From Rhizobium sp. N324 (lineage in GTDB: Bacteria > Pseudomonadota > Alphaproteobacteria > Rhizobiales > Rhizobiaceae), in NCBI RefSeq assembly GCF_001664485.1, contig NZ_CP013630.1:3413001-3477000 (forward strand): 64,000 bases of DNA, read 5' to 3'. A program made the translations under genes and the position numbers. Position 1 is the first letter of the stretch. Every line of letters starts with the position of its first letter. The notes under the pieces are model-generated. The model was given only the letters and a program-made list of their open reading frames with translations. It had not been told where the DNA came from and made no database searches. This document shows positions 32,739 through 41,819 of the stretch, piece after piece.

Positions 32739-33638
32739 CTAGGCTCTGGCCGGCACCTGCGGAACGACCCTGCGGTTTGTCAGATAGACACCGACGACCA
32801 CGATCACTGTGCCCAGAATCAACGGCACGGTCAGCGGTTCTCCAAAAGCGATGAAGGCTTCGAAAGCGACGGCTGGCGGCATCAGATAGATCAGCGAGGC
32901 CGCGCGGGAGACCTGACCGCGGCGGATTAGATAAAGCAGCAGCCCGACGCCGCCCATCGAAAGACCGAAGACCGACCAGACGAGCGCGGCAAAGGCCTGC
33001 GTTGTGCCATCGAAATGCTGATGCTCGAAGATCAGCGACAGCGGCAGGGTGAGCAGCAGCGCCCCGACATATTGCAGCGTCGCGATCGACCTGAGATCGC
33101 CGGATTGCAGGTGTTTCTTCTGATAGAGCGTGCCGTAGGTGACCGAGCCCATGGCGATGAGGTTGATCGCCAGCGGCAGGGCGGCATGCGTGAGATCCGA
33201 TGTCGCCGGATCGAGCAGTTTCGGCGAAATGGCGATGGCAATGCCGATGAAGCCGAAAAAAAGGCCGAGCTTCTGTGTCTGCTGCAACCGCTCGCCGACC
33301 AGAAAGGGAGCGGCCATCGCCGTCAACAACGGCTGCAGCGCCGCGATGATGCCCGATATGCCGGCCGGCACGCCATTGGCGATCGCCCACCACAGGCCGG
33401 CGAGATAAAAACCGTGCAGGAAGAACCCGGAATAGACCGCCCGCAGCGTCGTCGCCCGGCTTTTCGGCCATTGCGCCCCGGTCACCAGGCAAAAGCCCAG
33501 AAACGCCAGGGCCGATAGCGCATAACGTATCGAAAGAAAGGTGAAGGGCTCGGAATGCACCGCCGCATATTTCGCCACCACCCAGCCCGTGGACCAGAGC
33601 AGAACGAAAACGGCGGGGGCAAAGCGGTCGAGGGACAT
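32739..33638 (-). CDS. DMT superfamily (EamA) transporter
   Basis: A 299-residue inner-membrane protein with ten predicted helices in two EamA repeats. The N-terminus starts PAVFVLLWSTGWVVAKYAA, typical of EamA; the second repeat includes SVFGLSMGGVGLLLYLIRRG and AFEAFIAFGEPLTVPLILG. These proteins export amino acids or other small metabolites; the substrate is unknown. The start at 33638 is chosen because upstream sequence in the same frame reads into a palindromic repeat. Confidence 0.9.
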   Translation of the reverse strand: MSLDRFAPAVFVLLWSTGWVVAKYAAVHSEPFTFLSIRYALSALAFLGFCLVTGAQWPKSRATTLRAVYSGFFLHGFYLAGLWWAIANGVPAGISGIIAALQPLLTAMAAPFLVGERLQQTQKLGLFFGFIGIAIAISPKLLDPATSDLTHAALPLAINLIAMGSVTYGTLYQKKHLQSGDLRSIATLQYVGALLLTLPLSLIFEHQHFDGTTQAFAALVWSVFGLSMGGVGLLLYLIRRGQVSRAASLIYLMPPAVAFEAFIAFGEPLTVPLILGTVIVVVGVYLTNRRVVPQVPARA

Positions 33639-33743
33639 GAGGCTGCTCGGCAGAAAAGGGTTCGCCCGTGCTGATAGCTGCACCGGGCAGTCACAGTCAA
33701 AGGCGAAGCGTTGATGCTTATTTGAAATTTCGCTGATGATAAC

Positions 33744-33846
33744 CCCACTCTCCGTCATCCTCGGCCTTGAGCCGAGGATCCATGCCACGACTCCGGAGGA
33801 TGCCGTATGGATGCTCGGCTCAAGGCCGAGCATGACGGAGAGTGGG
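33744..33846. repeat. Long palindromic intergenic repeat
   Basis: CCCACTCTCCGTCAT and ATGACGGAGAGTGGG are outer inverted arms. Each arm contains an inner hairpin: CTCGGCCTTGAGCCGAG on the left and CTCGGCTCAAGGCCGAG on the right. The pattern matches a dispersed repeat common in Rhizobiales intergenic regions. It lies upstream of the EamA gene, on the far side of its promoter. Confidence 0.85.
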
Positions 33847-34169
33847 AGGGCACAAAGAGCTATTCACGGCACAGAGCCGGCCCTGGAATTACCATCCACC
33901 AACTGAACCAAACAGTGCCGGCACCTCGGTCGAACTGACTTGATGAGGGGACAAGCGGGAAGGCTGTGCCCCCACAAACCTGCAGAACGAAAAACCATCA
34001 CCTGCTCATATTTTACGCAGTCTCTGGCGGACGACCATCCGCCACGCCGCTTCCAACCCCCAATTCCCCCAGTTTCCCGCAACGCAAAATCTTTTCCTCG
34101 AACTGCGCATGGTTCTTGCATTGCAATTTGCGTTGTATTCAAATGAACAAAAAAGGGGAGCACGCACCT
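33847..34169. other. Intergenic region upstream of the ATP-grasp gene
   Basis: About 320 bp with no recognised gene. A TTGCATTGCAATTTGCG stretch near 34117 and TATTCA near 34136 could be part of a promoter but the spacing is short. Open frames crossing it lack coding character and a ribosome-binding site. Confidence 0.35.
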
Positions 34170-35579
34170 TTGGCATTTGATGAAATGATTACCGGGGATG
34201 AAAGTCCTCGCCCGCCTTATGAAAAATATTTTGAGTGGTACAACAGCCAAGACCGGTCGCATCTGATTGCCAAGTCCCGCGATGCGGAAAACATCTTCCG
34301 GAAGACCGGCATCACCTTCGCGGTCTACGGCCATGCCGATAGCTCCGAAAAGCTGATCCCCTTCGACATCATTCCGCGCATCATTTCCGCCCGCGAATGG
34401 CGCAAGCTTGCTCAGGGCATCGAGCAGCGGGTGATCGCGCTCAACGCCTTCTTGGACGATATCTACCACAAGCAGGAGATCATCCGCGCCGGCCGTGTCC
34501 CGCGCGAGCTGATCGAAAACAATGTCGCCTTTCTGTCCGAGATGATCGGCTTCCGCCCGCCCGGCGGCGTCTACACCCATATCGTCGGCACCGATATCGT
34601 GCGCACCGGCGAGGACCAGTTCTACGTGCTGGAGGACAACGCCCGCACGCCGTCCGGCGTCAGCTACATGCTGGAAAACCGGGAAACCATGATGCAGATG
34701 TTCCCGGAACTCTTCCATGAGAACAAGGTGCAGCGCGTCGAGGACTATCCCTATCTGCTGCGCCAGAGCCTTGCGTCGCTCGCCCCTCCCGGCTGCACCG
34801 GCAAGCCGCGCGTCGCGGTGCTGACCCCCGGCATCTACAATTCGGCCTATTACGAACATTCCTTCCTCGCCGACATGATGGGCGTCGAACTGGTCGAAGG
34901 CTCGGATCTGCGCGTCATCGACGGCAAGGTAAAGATGCGGACGACCCGCGGTTACGAGGCGATCGACGTGCTCTACCGCCGCGTCGACGACGACTTCCTC
35001 GATCCGCTGACCTTCCGTGCCGATTCGGCGCTCGGCATTCCGGGCATCATGGATGTCTACCGCTCCGGCAACATCACCATCGCCAATGCGCCGGGCACCG
35101 GCATTTGCGACGACAAGGCGATCTATTCCTATATGCCGGAAATCGTCGAATTCTACACCGGCAGCAAGGCGCTGCTCGAAAACGTACCGACCTGGCGCTG
35201 TTCGGAAGCATCAAGCCTGAAATACGTGCTGGAGCATCTGGAAGAGCTGGTCGTCAAGGAAGTGCACGGCTCCGGCGGCTACGGCATGCTTGTGGGACCG
35301 ACGGCCTCGAAGAAGGAGCGCGCCGATTTCGCCGAGAAGCTGAAGGCCAAGCCGAACAATTATATCGCCCAGCCGACGCTGTCGCTCTCCACCGTGCCGA
35401 TCCTCGTCAACAAAGGCATTGCGCCGCGCCATGTCGACCTGCGCCCCTATGTGCTCGTGTCCGACAAGGTTCAGATCATTCCGGGCGGGCTCACCCGCGT
35501 GGCGCTGAAGCAGGGCTCGCTGGTGGTCAATTCCAGCCAGGGCGGCGGCACCAAAGACACCTGGGTATTGGAGGACTGA
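34170..35579 (+). CDS. Circularly permuted ATP-grasp family protein
   Basis: About 469 residues from a TTG at 34170, chosen because AGGGGAG lies 9 bp upstream; an ATG at 34143 has none. The family (CP_ATPgrasp, DUF404/407 type) is predicted to ligate amino acids or peptides using ATP. Characteristic blocks are GGVYTHIVGTDIVRTGEDQF, VLEDNARTPSGVSYMLENR, GSDLRVIDGKVKMRTTRG, IANAPGTGICDDKAIYSYMP, VVKEVHGSGGYGMLVGP and HVDLRPYVLV. The stop overlaps the next start (TGATG). Together with the alpha-E and transglutaminase genes it forms a widely conserved trio. Confidence 0.9.
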   Translation: MAFDEMITGDESPRPPYEKYFEWYNSQDRSHLIAKSRDAENIFRKTGITFAVYGHADSSEKLIPFDIIPRIISAREWRKLAQGIEQRVIALNAFLDDIYHKQEIIRAGRVPRELIENNVAFLSEMIGFRPPGGVYTHIVGTDIVRTGEDQFYVLEDNARTPSGVSYMLENRETMMQMFPELFHENKVQRVEDYPYLLRQSLASLAPPGCTGKPRVAVLTPGIYNSAYYEHSFLADMMGVELVEGSDLRVIDGKVKMRTTRGYEAIDVLYRRVDDDFLDPLTFRADSALGIPGIMDVYRSGNITIANAPGTGICDDKAIYSYMPEIVEFYTGSKALLENVPTWRCSEASSLKYVLEHLEELVVKEVHGSGGYGMLVGPTASKKERADFAEKLKAKPNNYIAQPTLSLSTVPILVNKGIAPRHVDLRPYVLVSDKVQIIPGGLTRVALKQGSLVVNSSQGGGTKDTWVLED

Positions 35580-36520
35580 TGCTCGGAAGAACTGCAAACG
35601 GCCTCTACTGGATGTTCCGTTACATCGAGCGCGCCGAAAATATCGCCCGCCTGGTCGATGCCGGGCTGCGCATGTCGCTGACCCGCAGCAGCGCTGGCGA
35701 CGACAACTGGGATGGCGTGCTGCAAAGTGCCGGCGTGCGTGAGGCTTATGACGAGGGCCACACGAAGCTGACGAATGCCGATGCGATCGACTATCTGCTG
35801 CGCGATCGCGCCAACCCGTCGAGCGTCATGTCCTGCATCGAGTCCGGCCGCAACAATGCCCGCATGGTGCGCACGGCGCTGACGCGGGAGACCTGGGAAG
35901 CGACCAACGAATGCTGGATCGAGCTGAAAGCGCTGCTCGAAAAGCGCGTGAAGGCCGCCGACCTGCCTGAGGTGATCGACGTCATCAAGCGCCGCGCCGG
36001 CCTCATCCGCGGCGCCTTCCACGGCTCGACGCTGCGCAACGAACTCTATAATTTCGCCCGCATCGGCACCTTCATCGAGCGGGCCGACAATACCAGCCGC
36101 ATTCTCGACGTGAAATATTACGTGCTGCTGCCCTCGGTCTCGGCGGTCGGCTCCTCGCTCGACAATGTCCAGTGGGAATCGATCCTCCGCTCAGTCTCGG
36201 CGCACCGCGCCTATAGCTGGGCCTATGACGGCGAATACCGGGCGATGAACATTGCCGACTTCCTGACGCTGAATGTGCAGATGCCGCGTTCGCTGGCCTA
36301 TTGCTACGAGAAGATCGTCAGCAATCTCGGCTATCTCGCCCAGGATTACGAGGCGCGCCTACCTGCCCACGATACCGCCGATGCGATCCGCACCACGCTG
36401 CAGACCAGAGCGATCCGCGACATCATGGATCAGGGCCTGCACGAATTCCTGGAGGATTTCGTCTCGCGCAACAACCAGCTCGGCGCGGAGATTTCCGACG
36501 GCTACCGGTTCTACGTTTAA
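35579..36520 (+). CDS. Alpha-E domain protein
   Basis: A 313-residue all-helical protein of the alpha-E family (DUF403). It begins MLGRTANGLYWMFRYIERAE, has ERADNTSRILDVKYYVLLP in the middle and ends in a helical bundle (SNLGYLAQDYEARLPAHDTA). The family is always linked to circularly permuted ATP-grasp and transglutaminase-like proteins and was predicted from genome context to take part in making or trimming a small peptide; no biochemical activity is known to me. The start overlaps the ATP-grasp stop. Confidence 0.92.
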   Translation: MLGRTANGLYWMFRYIERAENIARLVDAGLRMSLTRSSAGDDNWDGVLQSAGVREAYDEGHTKLTNADAIDYLLRDRANPSSVMSCIESGRNNARMVRTALTRETWEATNECWIELKALLEKRVKAADLPEVIDVIKRRAGLIRGAFHGSTLRNELYNFARIGTFIERADNTSRILDVKYYVLLPSVSAVGSSLDNVQWESILRSVSAHRAYSWAYDGEYRAMNIADFLTLNVQMPRSLAYCYEKIVSNLGYLAQDYEARLPAHDTADAIRTTLQTRAIRDIMDQGLHEFLEDFVSRNNQLGAEISDGYRFYV

Positions 36521-36532
36521 GCGGATCAGAAC

Positions 36533-37357
36533 ATGAGACTGAAAATCAGCCACCTCACCGAATACCGCTACGACGAACCGGCGCAGTTCTCGCTGCAGCG
36601 GCTCAGGCTGACGCCGCCGACATCCGCTGCCCAGAAGGTGCTCGGCTGGTCGCTGAATGTCGAGGGCGCCACGCCCGAGGTGGAATATGACGATCAATAC
36701 GGCAATCACGTCAATCTGGTGTCGCTGGAGGGCGCGCAGCACCTGACGCGCATCCTCGCCGAAGGCGAGGTCGAGACCGCGGATAATAACGGCGTCACCG
36801 GCCCGCATACCGGCTTCTGCCCGCTTTGGCTCTTCCTGCGCGAAACACCGCTGACCAAGGGCGGCAAGCTGGTCAAGGAGCTGATCAAAGGTGTGGCTGG
36901 CGACAACGATCTTGCCCGCATGCATGCGCTGATGGAAGCAATCCACCAGACGGTCGATTATAAGCCCGGCACCAGCAACACCGCGACGACGGCCGAACAG
37001 GCGCTGGAAAAGAAGAGCGGCGTCTGCCAGGACCATGCCCACATCTTCATTGCCGCCGCCCGTGCCTTGCAAGTGCCGGCCCGTTATGTCTCGGGCTATC
37101 TGATGATGGCGGAAAAGGTCGAGCAGGCGGCGACCCACGCCTGGGCCGAAGCCCATATTCCCGGCCTCGGCTGGGTCGGCTTCGATCCCGCCAACGAGAT
37201 CTGCCCCGATGCGCGTTATGTCCGCGTCGCCTCCGGCCTCTGCTACCGCGACGCCGCGCCGATTTCGGGCATGCGCATCGGCACGCCGGGAGAAACGCTG
37301 TCGGTGACCGTCAAGGTCGAGGACGGCGGCCAGATGCAAAGCCAGAGCCAGAACTGA
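36533..37357 (+). CDS. Transglutaminase-like cysteine protease family protein
   Basis: A 274-residue protein with an N-terminal beta domain (about 1-95, ISHLTEYRYDEPAQFSLQRL) and a transglutaminase-like core. The catalytic triad is visible as Cys in KKSGVCQDHAH, His in AATHAWAEAHIPG and Asp in WVGFDPANE. Bacterial members are usually peptidases or amide-bond remodelling enzymes. It follows the alpha-E gene after 12 bp and completes the conserved three-gene unit. Confidence 0.92.
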   Translation: MRLKISHLTEYRYDEPAQFSLQRLRLTPPTSAAQKVLGWSLNVEGATPEVEYDDQYGNHVNLVSLEGAQHLTRILAEGEVETADNNGVTGPHTGFCPLWLFLRETPLTKGGKLVKELIKGVAGDNDLARMHALMEAIHQTVDYKPGTSNTATTAEQALEKKSGVCQDHAHIFIAAARALQVPARYVSGYLMMAEKVEQAATHAWAEAHIPGLGWVGFDPANEICPDARYVRVASGLCYRDAAPISGMRIGTPGETLSVTVKVEDGGQMQSQSQN

Positions 37358-37479
37358 ACGGCATCAGCCGCTCGAAAAAGAAAATGCTCTGCCCTCCGCG
37401 GCATGCGCGCCCCGGAGTTCGATCTTTTCTCACAAAAGCGTCAGTCCTGCTTTTCCGCTCGCCGTATTAGCGGCGCAAC

Positions 37480-37730
37480 GGCCGTGCCGGAAGAACTTTT
37501 CGGGCGGCTTCGTCGGTATCGGCAACGAAGCCCATCGCGTGCACACCGACTCGTTCCTTCCCGGGAGGATGGCCGGCGCTCACCCATGCCCGCCGATAGA
37601 GGTCGACAAGAGGCCCGAAGCGTTCGAAAATGGCCGCCAATGATGGCCACCATCAGCGGCAGGCCGAGCGTGCCGGCGCGGACGAAGGATTCCGGCGTTC
37701 CGCCGACCCCGAGCCAGATGTCATCATCGC
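37480..37730 (-). pseudogene. Fragment of an LLM-class flavin-dependent oxidoreductase
   Basis: On the minus strand the block [20 protein letters not shown] then [12 protein letters not shown] matches the C-terminal half of luciferase-like monooxygenases. After one extra base it continues in another frame as [20 protein letters not shown], then [20 protein letters not shown], again as in that family, before similarity ends. The N-terminal two thirds are missing and the upstream end runs into the LysR gene. It is a truncated, frameshifted remnant. Confidence 0.78.
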
Positions 37731-38591
37731 GACAAATGCAGAGACCTTCGGAGGCCGGAAGCGGGCAGCAGGATAAACCACATGGATCCCGCCAGCCGGC
37801 AGGCTCCAGTCCGGCAAGAGTTTGATCAATCGACCGGCCTCGACATGCTCGCCGGCCAGGAAGTCCGGCAACACCGAAACACCGCCTCCCGCCAACGTCG
37901 CCGTCAGAACCGCTGGCGTCGAATTGCTCATGATGCTCTGCTGCATTCGCACTGTCCGGGGTTCGAAATCGTCGCGGGTGAACCGCCAAACCAGTGGCTC
38001 CTTGAGGGACAAGTTGGCAATGAACGGGAGAGCTAGGACATCTTCCGGTCTACTCAGCGCAAGAGAGGCGGAGAGGCTGGGAGCCGCGACGAGAAACTGC
38101 CGGAACCTGCCGACGCGCCTCGTTTGATGGCTGGAATCGTCAAGCCAGCCGACACGGATGGATAGATCGATCTGGTCCGCCACCAGATCCAGGCGTGCGT
38201 CGGATAAAAGCAGTTCGACCTTGCAGGCAGGGTATTTGCGGACGAAGGCTGCGGCAAGTGGCGCGATCGTACTGGCACCATAATCGTTGGATGCTGCAAT
38301 ACGGAGTATACCGGTCGGCATAGCATTGGCTCGCGTGACTTCATCCACGGCATCTTCGGCCTCGCGGAAGATCATGACGCATCGAGCATAAAGCAGCCGT
38401 CCCGATTCCGTCGGCTCGACGCGCCGTGTCGTTCGAAAAAGCAGGCTCGTCTTCAGTTCATTCTCTAGCCGGGCCACCTGCTGGCTGACGACCGTCTTAG
38501 TAATGCCGAGCCGCTTTGCCGCCTTGGTGAACGAACCGGCATCGACGACAGCTGTGAAATAGGCAAACCGATTGAGATTGACGGGCTCCAT
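37653..38591 (-). CDS. LysR-family regulator with a replaced C-terminus
   Basis: About 312 residues from the ATG at 38591 (GAGG 8 bp upstream). The helix-turn-helix is [20 protein letters not shown] and [20 protein letters not shown], followed by a normal effector domain to [18 protein letters not shown]. The last 20 or so residues ([17 protein letters not shown]) are read from the LLM remnant in another frame, so the natural end was lost at about 37720-37735. It may still be functional. It is divergent from the MBL-fold gene at 38772, a common LysR/target arrangement. Confidence 0.8.
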   Translation of the reverse strand: MEPVNLNRFAYFTAVVDAGSFTKAAKRLGITKTVVSQQVARLENELKTSLLFRTTRRVEPTESGRLLYARCVMIFREAEDAVDEVTRANAMPTGILRIAASNDYGASTIAPLAAAFVRKYPACKVELLLSDARLDLVADQIDLSIRVGWLDDSSHQTRRVGRFRQFLVAAPSLSASLALSRPEDVLALPFIANLSLKEPLVWRFTRDDFEPRTVRMQQSIMSNSTPAVLTATLAGGGVSVLPDFLAGEHVEAGRLIKLLPDWSLPAGGIHVVYPAARFRPPKVSAFVAMMTSGSGSAERRNPSSAPARSACR

Positions 38592-38771
38592 ATCAATGGC
38601 CTCATTGTAAGCTTTAAGCACACATTCTGTAGCATATCACGGTATTTTTCGTCCATTCAAAGCAGGGTATTCCCTGACAACATCAGGCGACTTCATCCAC
38701 CGGACCACTTCACCAATAGCCGTTACCTAAGCAACCGGTGAAGGCATCCTCGACAGCCATCGGAGACAACA

Positions 38772-39674
38772 ATGTATTCAAGGAGAGATGTCATGAAAAC
38801 AACGCTTGCAACCGGCCTTGTCGCCGCTTTCGCCCCAGCCGGCCTTGGCAACGCTGCCGGATCGAAATTGACCTGGAACCACTTCCCCGCTGGGCAAGAC
38901 GGTTTCTTCCGCGCTCCGGTACTGCTTTCCGGTCCGAATGAAGCGCTGCTTCTCGATGGGGGCTTCAGCTATCGCGATGGTCGTGCGCTGGCCGACGCCA
39001 TTAAGGCAACCGGCAAGAAGTTAATCGCGATCTACGTCAGCCAGTCAGACCCGGATTACTATTTCAGCCTCAAGCCCGTCGTTGAAGCTTTCCCGGGCAC
39101 GAAGGTGCTGGCGGCCTCCGACACGATTGTCGCCATCAAGGGCAATGTTGAGAAGAAACTCGCCGCCTGGGGACCGCAGCTGAAGGAGAATGGCCCGCAG
39201 ACGCTTGGCGATATCGTGATGCCGGAGGCTTTCGACGGGCAACGCCTTACGGTCGACGGCGAGACGGTGGAAATCGTAGCGGCAGACGCCGGGCTGCCCA
39301 ATCGCCGCTACCTGTTCGTTCCCTCGCTCAACGCGGTCTTCGGCGGCGTCATGATCTTCTCAGGCGTGCATGTCTGGACTGCCGATACACAGGCAAAGGA
39401 GCAGCGCGCCGCTTGGGTGGCAACCCTCGACAAGATCAGCGCCCGCATGCCCTCGATAGTCGTCGCTGGTCATATGGATCCCGGCGCGGCCACTGATGCT
39501 TCCGGCGTCGAGCACACCAAGACCTATTTGCTTGCTTTCGAGGAAGAACTTGCCAAAGCTGCCGATGCTACCGCGCTCAAGGCCGCCATGGAAGCCCGCT
39601 TCCCCGGCCTCGGCATGGGTATCGCTCTCGATATCGGTTCCAAGGTCGCCAAAGGCGAGATGAAGTGGGGCTGA
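38772..39674 (+). CDS. Tat-exported MBL-fold protein lacking the canonical metal motif
   Basis: A 300-residue protein. The start at 38772 gives a Tat-type signal (SRRDVMK, then TTLATGLVAAFAPAGLGNAA); ATG 38793 also has a ribosome-binding site but would cut off the twin arginines. The metallo-beta-lactamase fold is suggested by LLSGPNEALLLDGGFSYRDG, KKLIAIYVSQSDPDYYFSL and IVVAGHMDPG, but the HxHxDH motif reads SQSDPDY, so most metal ligands are absent. Homologues of this type exist and are annotated as MBL-fold hydrolases. Function is unknown; regulation by the divergent LysR is likely. Confidence 0.8.
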   Translation: MYSRRDVMKTTLATGLVAAFAPAGLGNAAGSKLTWNHFPAGQDGFFRAPVLLSGPNEALLLDGGFSYRDGRALADAIKATGKKLIAIYVSQSDPDYYFSLKPVVEAFPGTKVLAASDTIVAIKGNVEKKLAAWGPQLKENGPQTLGDIVMPEAFDGQRLTVDGETVEIVAADAGLPNRRYLFVPSLNAVFGGVMIFSGVHVWTADTQAKEQRAAWVATLDKISARMPSIVVAGHMDPGAATDASGVEHTKTYLLAFEEELAKAADATALKAAMEARFPGLGMGIALDIGSKVAKGEMKWG

Positions 39675-39700
39675 GATGAGCATCGCTCCCGAAGTCGGAC

Positions 39701-39723
39701 GGAGGACCTATGAAAGGTCCTCC
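39701..39723. terminator. Hairpin after the MBL-fold gene
   Basis: GGAGGACCT and AGGTCCTCC form a perfect 9-bp stem with a 5-nt loop, 26 bp after the MBL gene stop. No T run follows on either strand, so termination efficiency is uncertain. Confidence 0.5.
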
Positions 39724-39937
39724 GAGAAAAATAAGCGCAACATGTTGGCAACCCCCGCGAATTGACGGTGGCCTATGCTGCAGCCGGCAGCCGGTGGGGT
39801 GACACACCCGGCGGCTTCCGCGGATGACCATCGTCTAAAGCTTGTCGAAGAGCCGACATGCGCATGCGAGTGGCGCCGCCGGCGGACGGAAGCAATCAGC
39901 ATACGCCATGCCGAGCGGGATAATCAGTGCTGACGCT

Positions 39938-40774
39938 TTACAAGCACGAGTGATCGCGAAAGAAATCGCGGAGAATGATCGAGACCTTTTCAGAATCCTC
40001 CCAGTGCGGATTATGCCCAAAACCCTCCATGAGGACCGATTGTGCTTTGGGGAGTGCGTCTTCAAGCGCCAGCCGGTGAGTTGCATCGAAGAGCGCATCC
40101 TCGCTACCACCGATGCAGAGTGCGGGGGCTGTGACCTGCACCCCGGTCTCCGTCAGGTCAAGTGTGGAAAAGCAGGCAAGAATGCCATGCCAGATCTCTG
40201 CGGGGATAGCGGCTGCCTCGCGGCTAACGGCGGCGAGGAAACAAGGATCGACCGTATGCGGACAGCTGTGCCAGAGCTCGAAGAATGGATCGCCGGGATC
40301 GATCGGATCACAAAGCTCGAGAATTCCGTTCGTAACCGGGTCGTGCCGCGGAAAGGCCGGGCGCACCGAGCCGGAAATCGTGATGAGCGCGGTGACGACG
40401 TCGGGCAGGCGGGCAGTAAGGGCGATACTGATCATGGCCCCCATCGAATGGCCGATAACTGCGAAGCGCTCCATCGAGAGTGCCGTCACCAGCGCAACGA
40501 TGTCGTCGGTGAAATGCGGGACGGTCAAGCCCCTCCCGACCCCCGATCCTCCATGGCCCGGCAAATCCGGGATGATAAGACGGTAGCCAGCGAGCCACGG
40601 CTCCAATGGCGAAAAGCTCCGACTGGAGTCCGAATAGCCGTGTAGCAACAGAAGCGTTGGACCGGGGCCACCGGTATCGATGTATACAAGCGAGCGGCCA
40701 TCGACCAAGCGTAACGTGCGCTTGCGGGTCGTCCATCCATCCTGATCTAGGATGCTCATCAAAACAGTGGTCAC
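39938..40774 (-). CDS. Alpha/beta-fold hydrolase
   Basis: A 278-residue hydrolase with the oxyanion segment LLLLHGYSDSSRSF, the nucleophile elbow VIGHSMGAMISI, an acid at GGSEDALFD and the catalytic His in EGFGHNPHWED. The GTG at 40774 shares bases with the TGA stop of choX (GTGA), so it is translationally coupled; ATG 40759 is an alternative. Co-transcription with a choline-type binding protein suggests a substrate such as a choline ester, but that is inference. Confidence 0.85.
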   Translation of the reverse strand: MTTVLMSILDQDGWTTRKRTLRLVDGRSLVYIDTGGPGPTLLLLHGYSDSSRSFSPLEPWLAGYRLIIPDLPGHGGSGVGRGLTVPHFTDDIVALVTALSMERFAVIGHSMGAMISIALTARLPDVVTALITISGSVRPAFPRHDPVTNGILELCDPIDPGDPFFELWHSCPHTVDPCFLAAVSREAAAIPAEIWHGILACFSTLDLTETGVQVTAPALCIGGSEDALFDATHRLALEDALPKAQSVLMEGFGHNPHWEDSEKVSIILRDFFRDHSCL

Positions 40775-41709
40775 GGCGCAAGCTTCGCCTTCACGGCCTC
40801 AAGCCCCGGCTTGCCGTCGAGGGTCGTTACGCCGTTTAGCCATGCATTGAGACGTTGCGGTTCGCTGGCGATGGCTTTCCGGCCAGCCTCTTCCGGAGCC
40901 AAACCGTCCGTCATCAGATAACCCATGCCCTTGTTTTCGAAATCGATATCGAAGGTCAGGTTTTTCAGCAGCTTTGCGACGTTAGGGCATTCCTGAAGAT
41001 AGCCCTTGCGCACCTGTGTCGAAACCGTCGCTGCGCCGAAATCCGGTCCGTAGAATTTGTCGCCGCCGGTCAAATACTTGATATCAAACGCGGTGTTCAT
41101 CGGGTGTGGCGCCCAGCCCTGGAAGACGATGAATGCTTTGCTCTTTATACGGCGCTGCACTTCGGCCAGCATACCCTGTTCGCTGGATTCCACGACGTTC
41201 CAGCCGGCAAGACCGAGTGCTGGATCCTTGACTGCGTCGAGCATCAACTGGTTCGAGCCAGGCTCGATGCCGTAGAGCTTCTTGTCGAACTGATCGGGGA
41301 ACTTCTGCAGGTCGGCGAAATCCTTGACACCGGCGTCCCAGACGTAGGTCGGGACAACGAAGGTGTATTTCGCCCCCTTCAGGTTGGTCACGACGTTCTC
41401 AACGGAACCGTCCTCCTTGTAGGGCTTGTAGTAATTCACCATGGCGGGATCCCAATAGCCAAGAAAGACGTCGAGATCCTTGTTCTTCAAGCTCAGATAG
41501 ATGACGTCGATGCCGAGCAGCGAGCTTCGCGGCTCGTATCCCAGCGCCTTCAAAAGTGTGACGCCAATGCCGGTGGTGAAGGCAAGATCATTCCAACCGG
41601 GCTCGGCCATGCGGATCACCTTGCAGCTTTCCGGATCGCCAGCGAAAGCCGGCACGGTCACGGCACCTAAAAGTATGGAAAGCGCGCCTATTTTCAGATG
41701 CTGATTCAC
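40771..41709 (-). CDS. choX: Choline/glycine-betaine ABC transporter substrate-binding protein (ChoX-like)
   Basis: A 312-residue periplasmic binding protein of the OpuAC family. The GTG start at 41709 is chosen because GAGGGG lies 7 bp upstream and a signal peptide follows directly (LKIGALSILLGAVTVPAFAG). Ligand-box residues are visible in MAEPGWNDLAFTTG, DVFLGYWDPAMVNYYKPY, YGIEPGSNQLMLDA and AFIVFQGWAPHPMN; the aromatic residues are as in rhizobial ChoX. No permease or ATPase genes (choW, choV) are adjacent. The divergent gene is a BetI-type regulator. Confidence 0.88.
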   Translation of the reverse strand: MNQHLKIGALSILLGAVTVPAFAGDPESCKVIRMAEPGWNDLAFTTGIGVTLLKALGYEPRSSLLGIDVIYLSLKNKDLDVFLGYWDPAMVNYYKPYKEDGSVENVVTNLKGAKYTFVVPTYVWDAGVKDFADLQKFPDQFDKKLYGIEPGSNQLMLDAVKDPALGLAGWNVVESSEQGMLAEVQRRIKSKAFIVFQGWAPHPMNTAFDIKYLTGGDKFYGPDFGAATVSTQVRKGYLQECPNVAKLLKNLTFDIDFENKGMGYLMTDGLAPEEAGRKAIASEPQRLNAWLNGVTTLDGKPGLEAVKAKLAP

Positions 41710-41742
41710 AATATTTCCCCTCTGTTTTGTCCATTCGGTTAT

Positions 41743-41797
41743 AAAATTGTCCCGCCGGTCAACAATTGATCTTTGCGGAAGAATTGTCAATAGTGGA
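41743..41797. promoter_or_regulatory. Possible BetI operator region
   Basis: The 110 bp between choX and the betI-like gene contains repeated ATTG/CAAT units in opposite orientation (AAATTGTC, CAACAATTGATC, GAATTGTCAATAG). TetR-type regulators of the BetI group bind such dyads between divergent genes. This is inferred from position and symmetry only. Confidence 0.35.
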
Positions 41798-41819
41798 GAC
41801 AAGACAAACGGGTACGAGT

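Noticed and set aside
33864..34859. A 331-codon minus-strand frame opposite the ATP-grasp gene
   Set aside because: No ribosome-binding site or domain; overlaps conserved coding sequence of the ATP-grasp protein.
37403..37825. A 140-codon plus-strand frame after the transglutaminase gene
   Set aside because: It runs antisense through the LLM remnant and the LysR 3' end and has no coding pattern.
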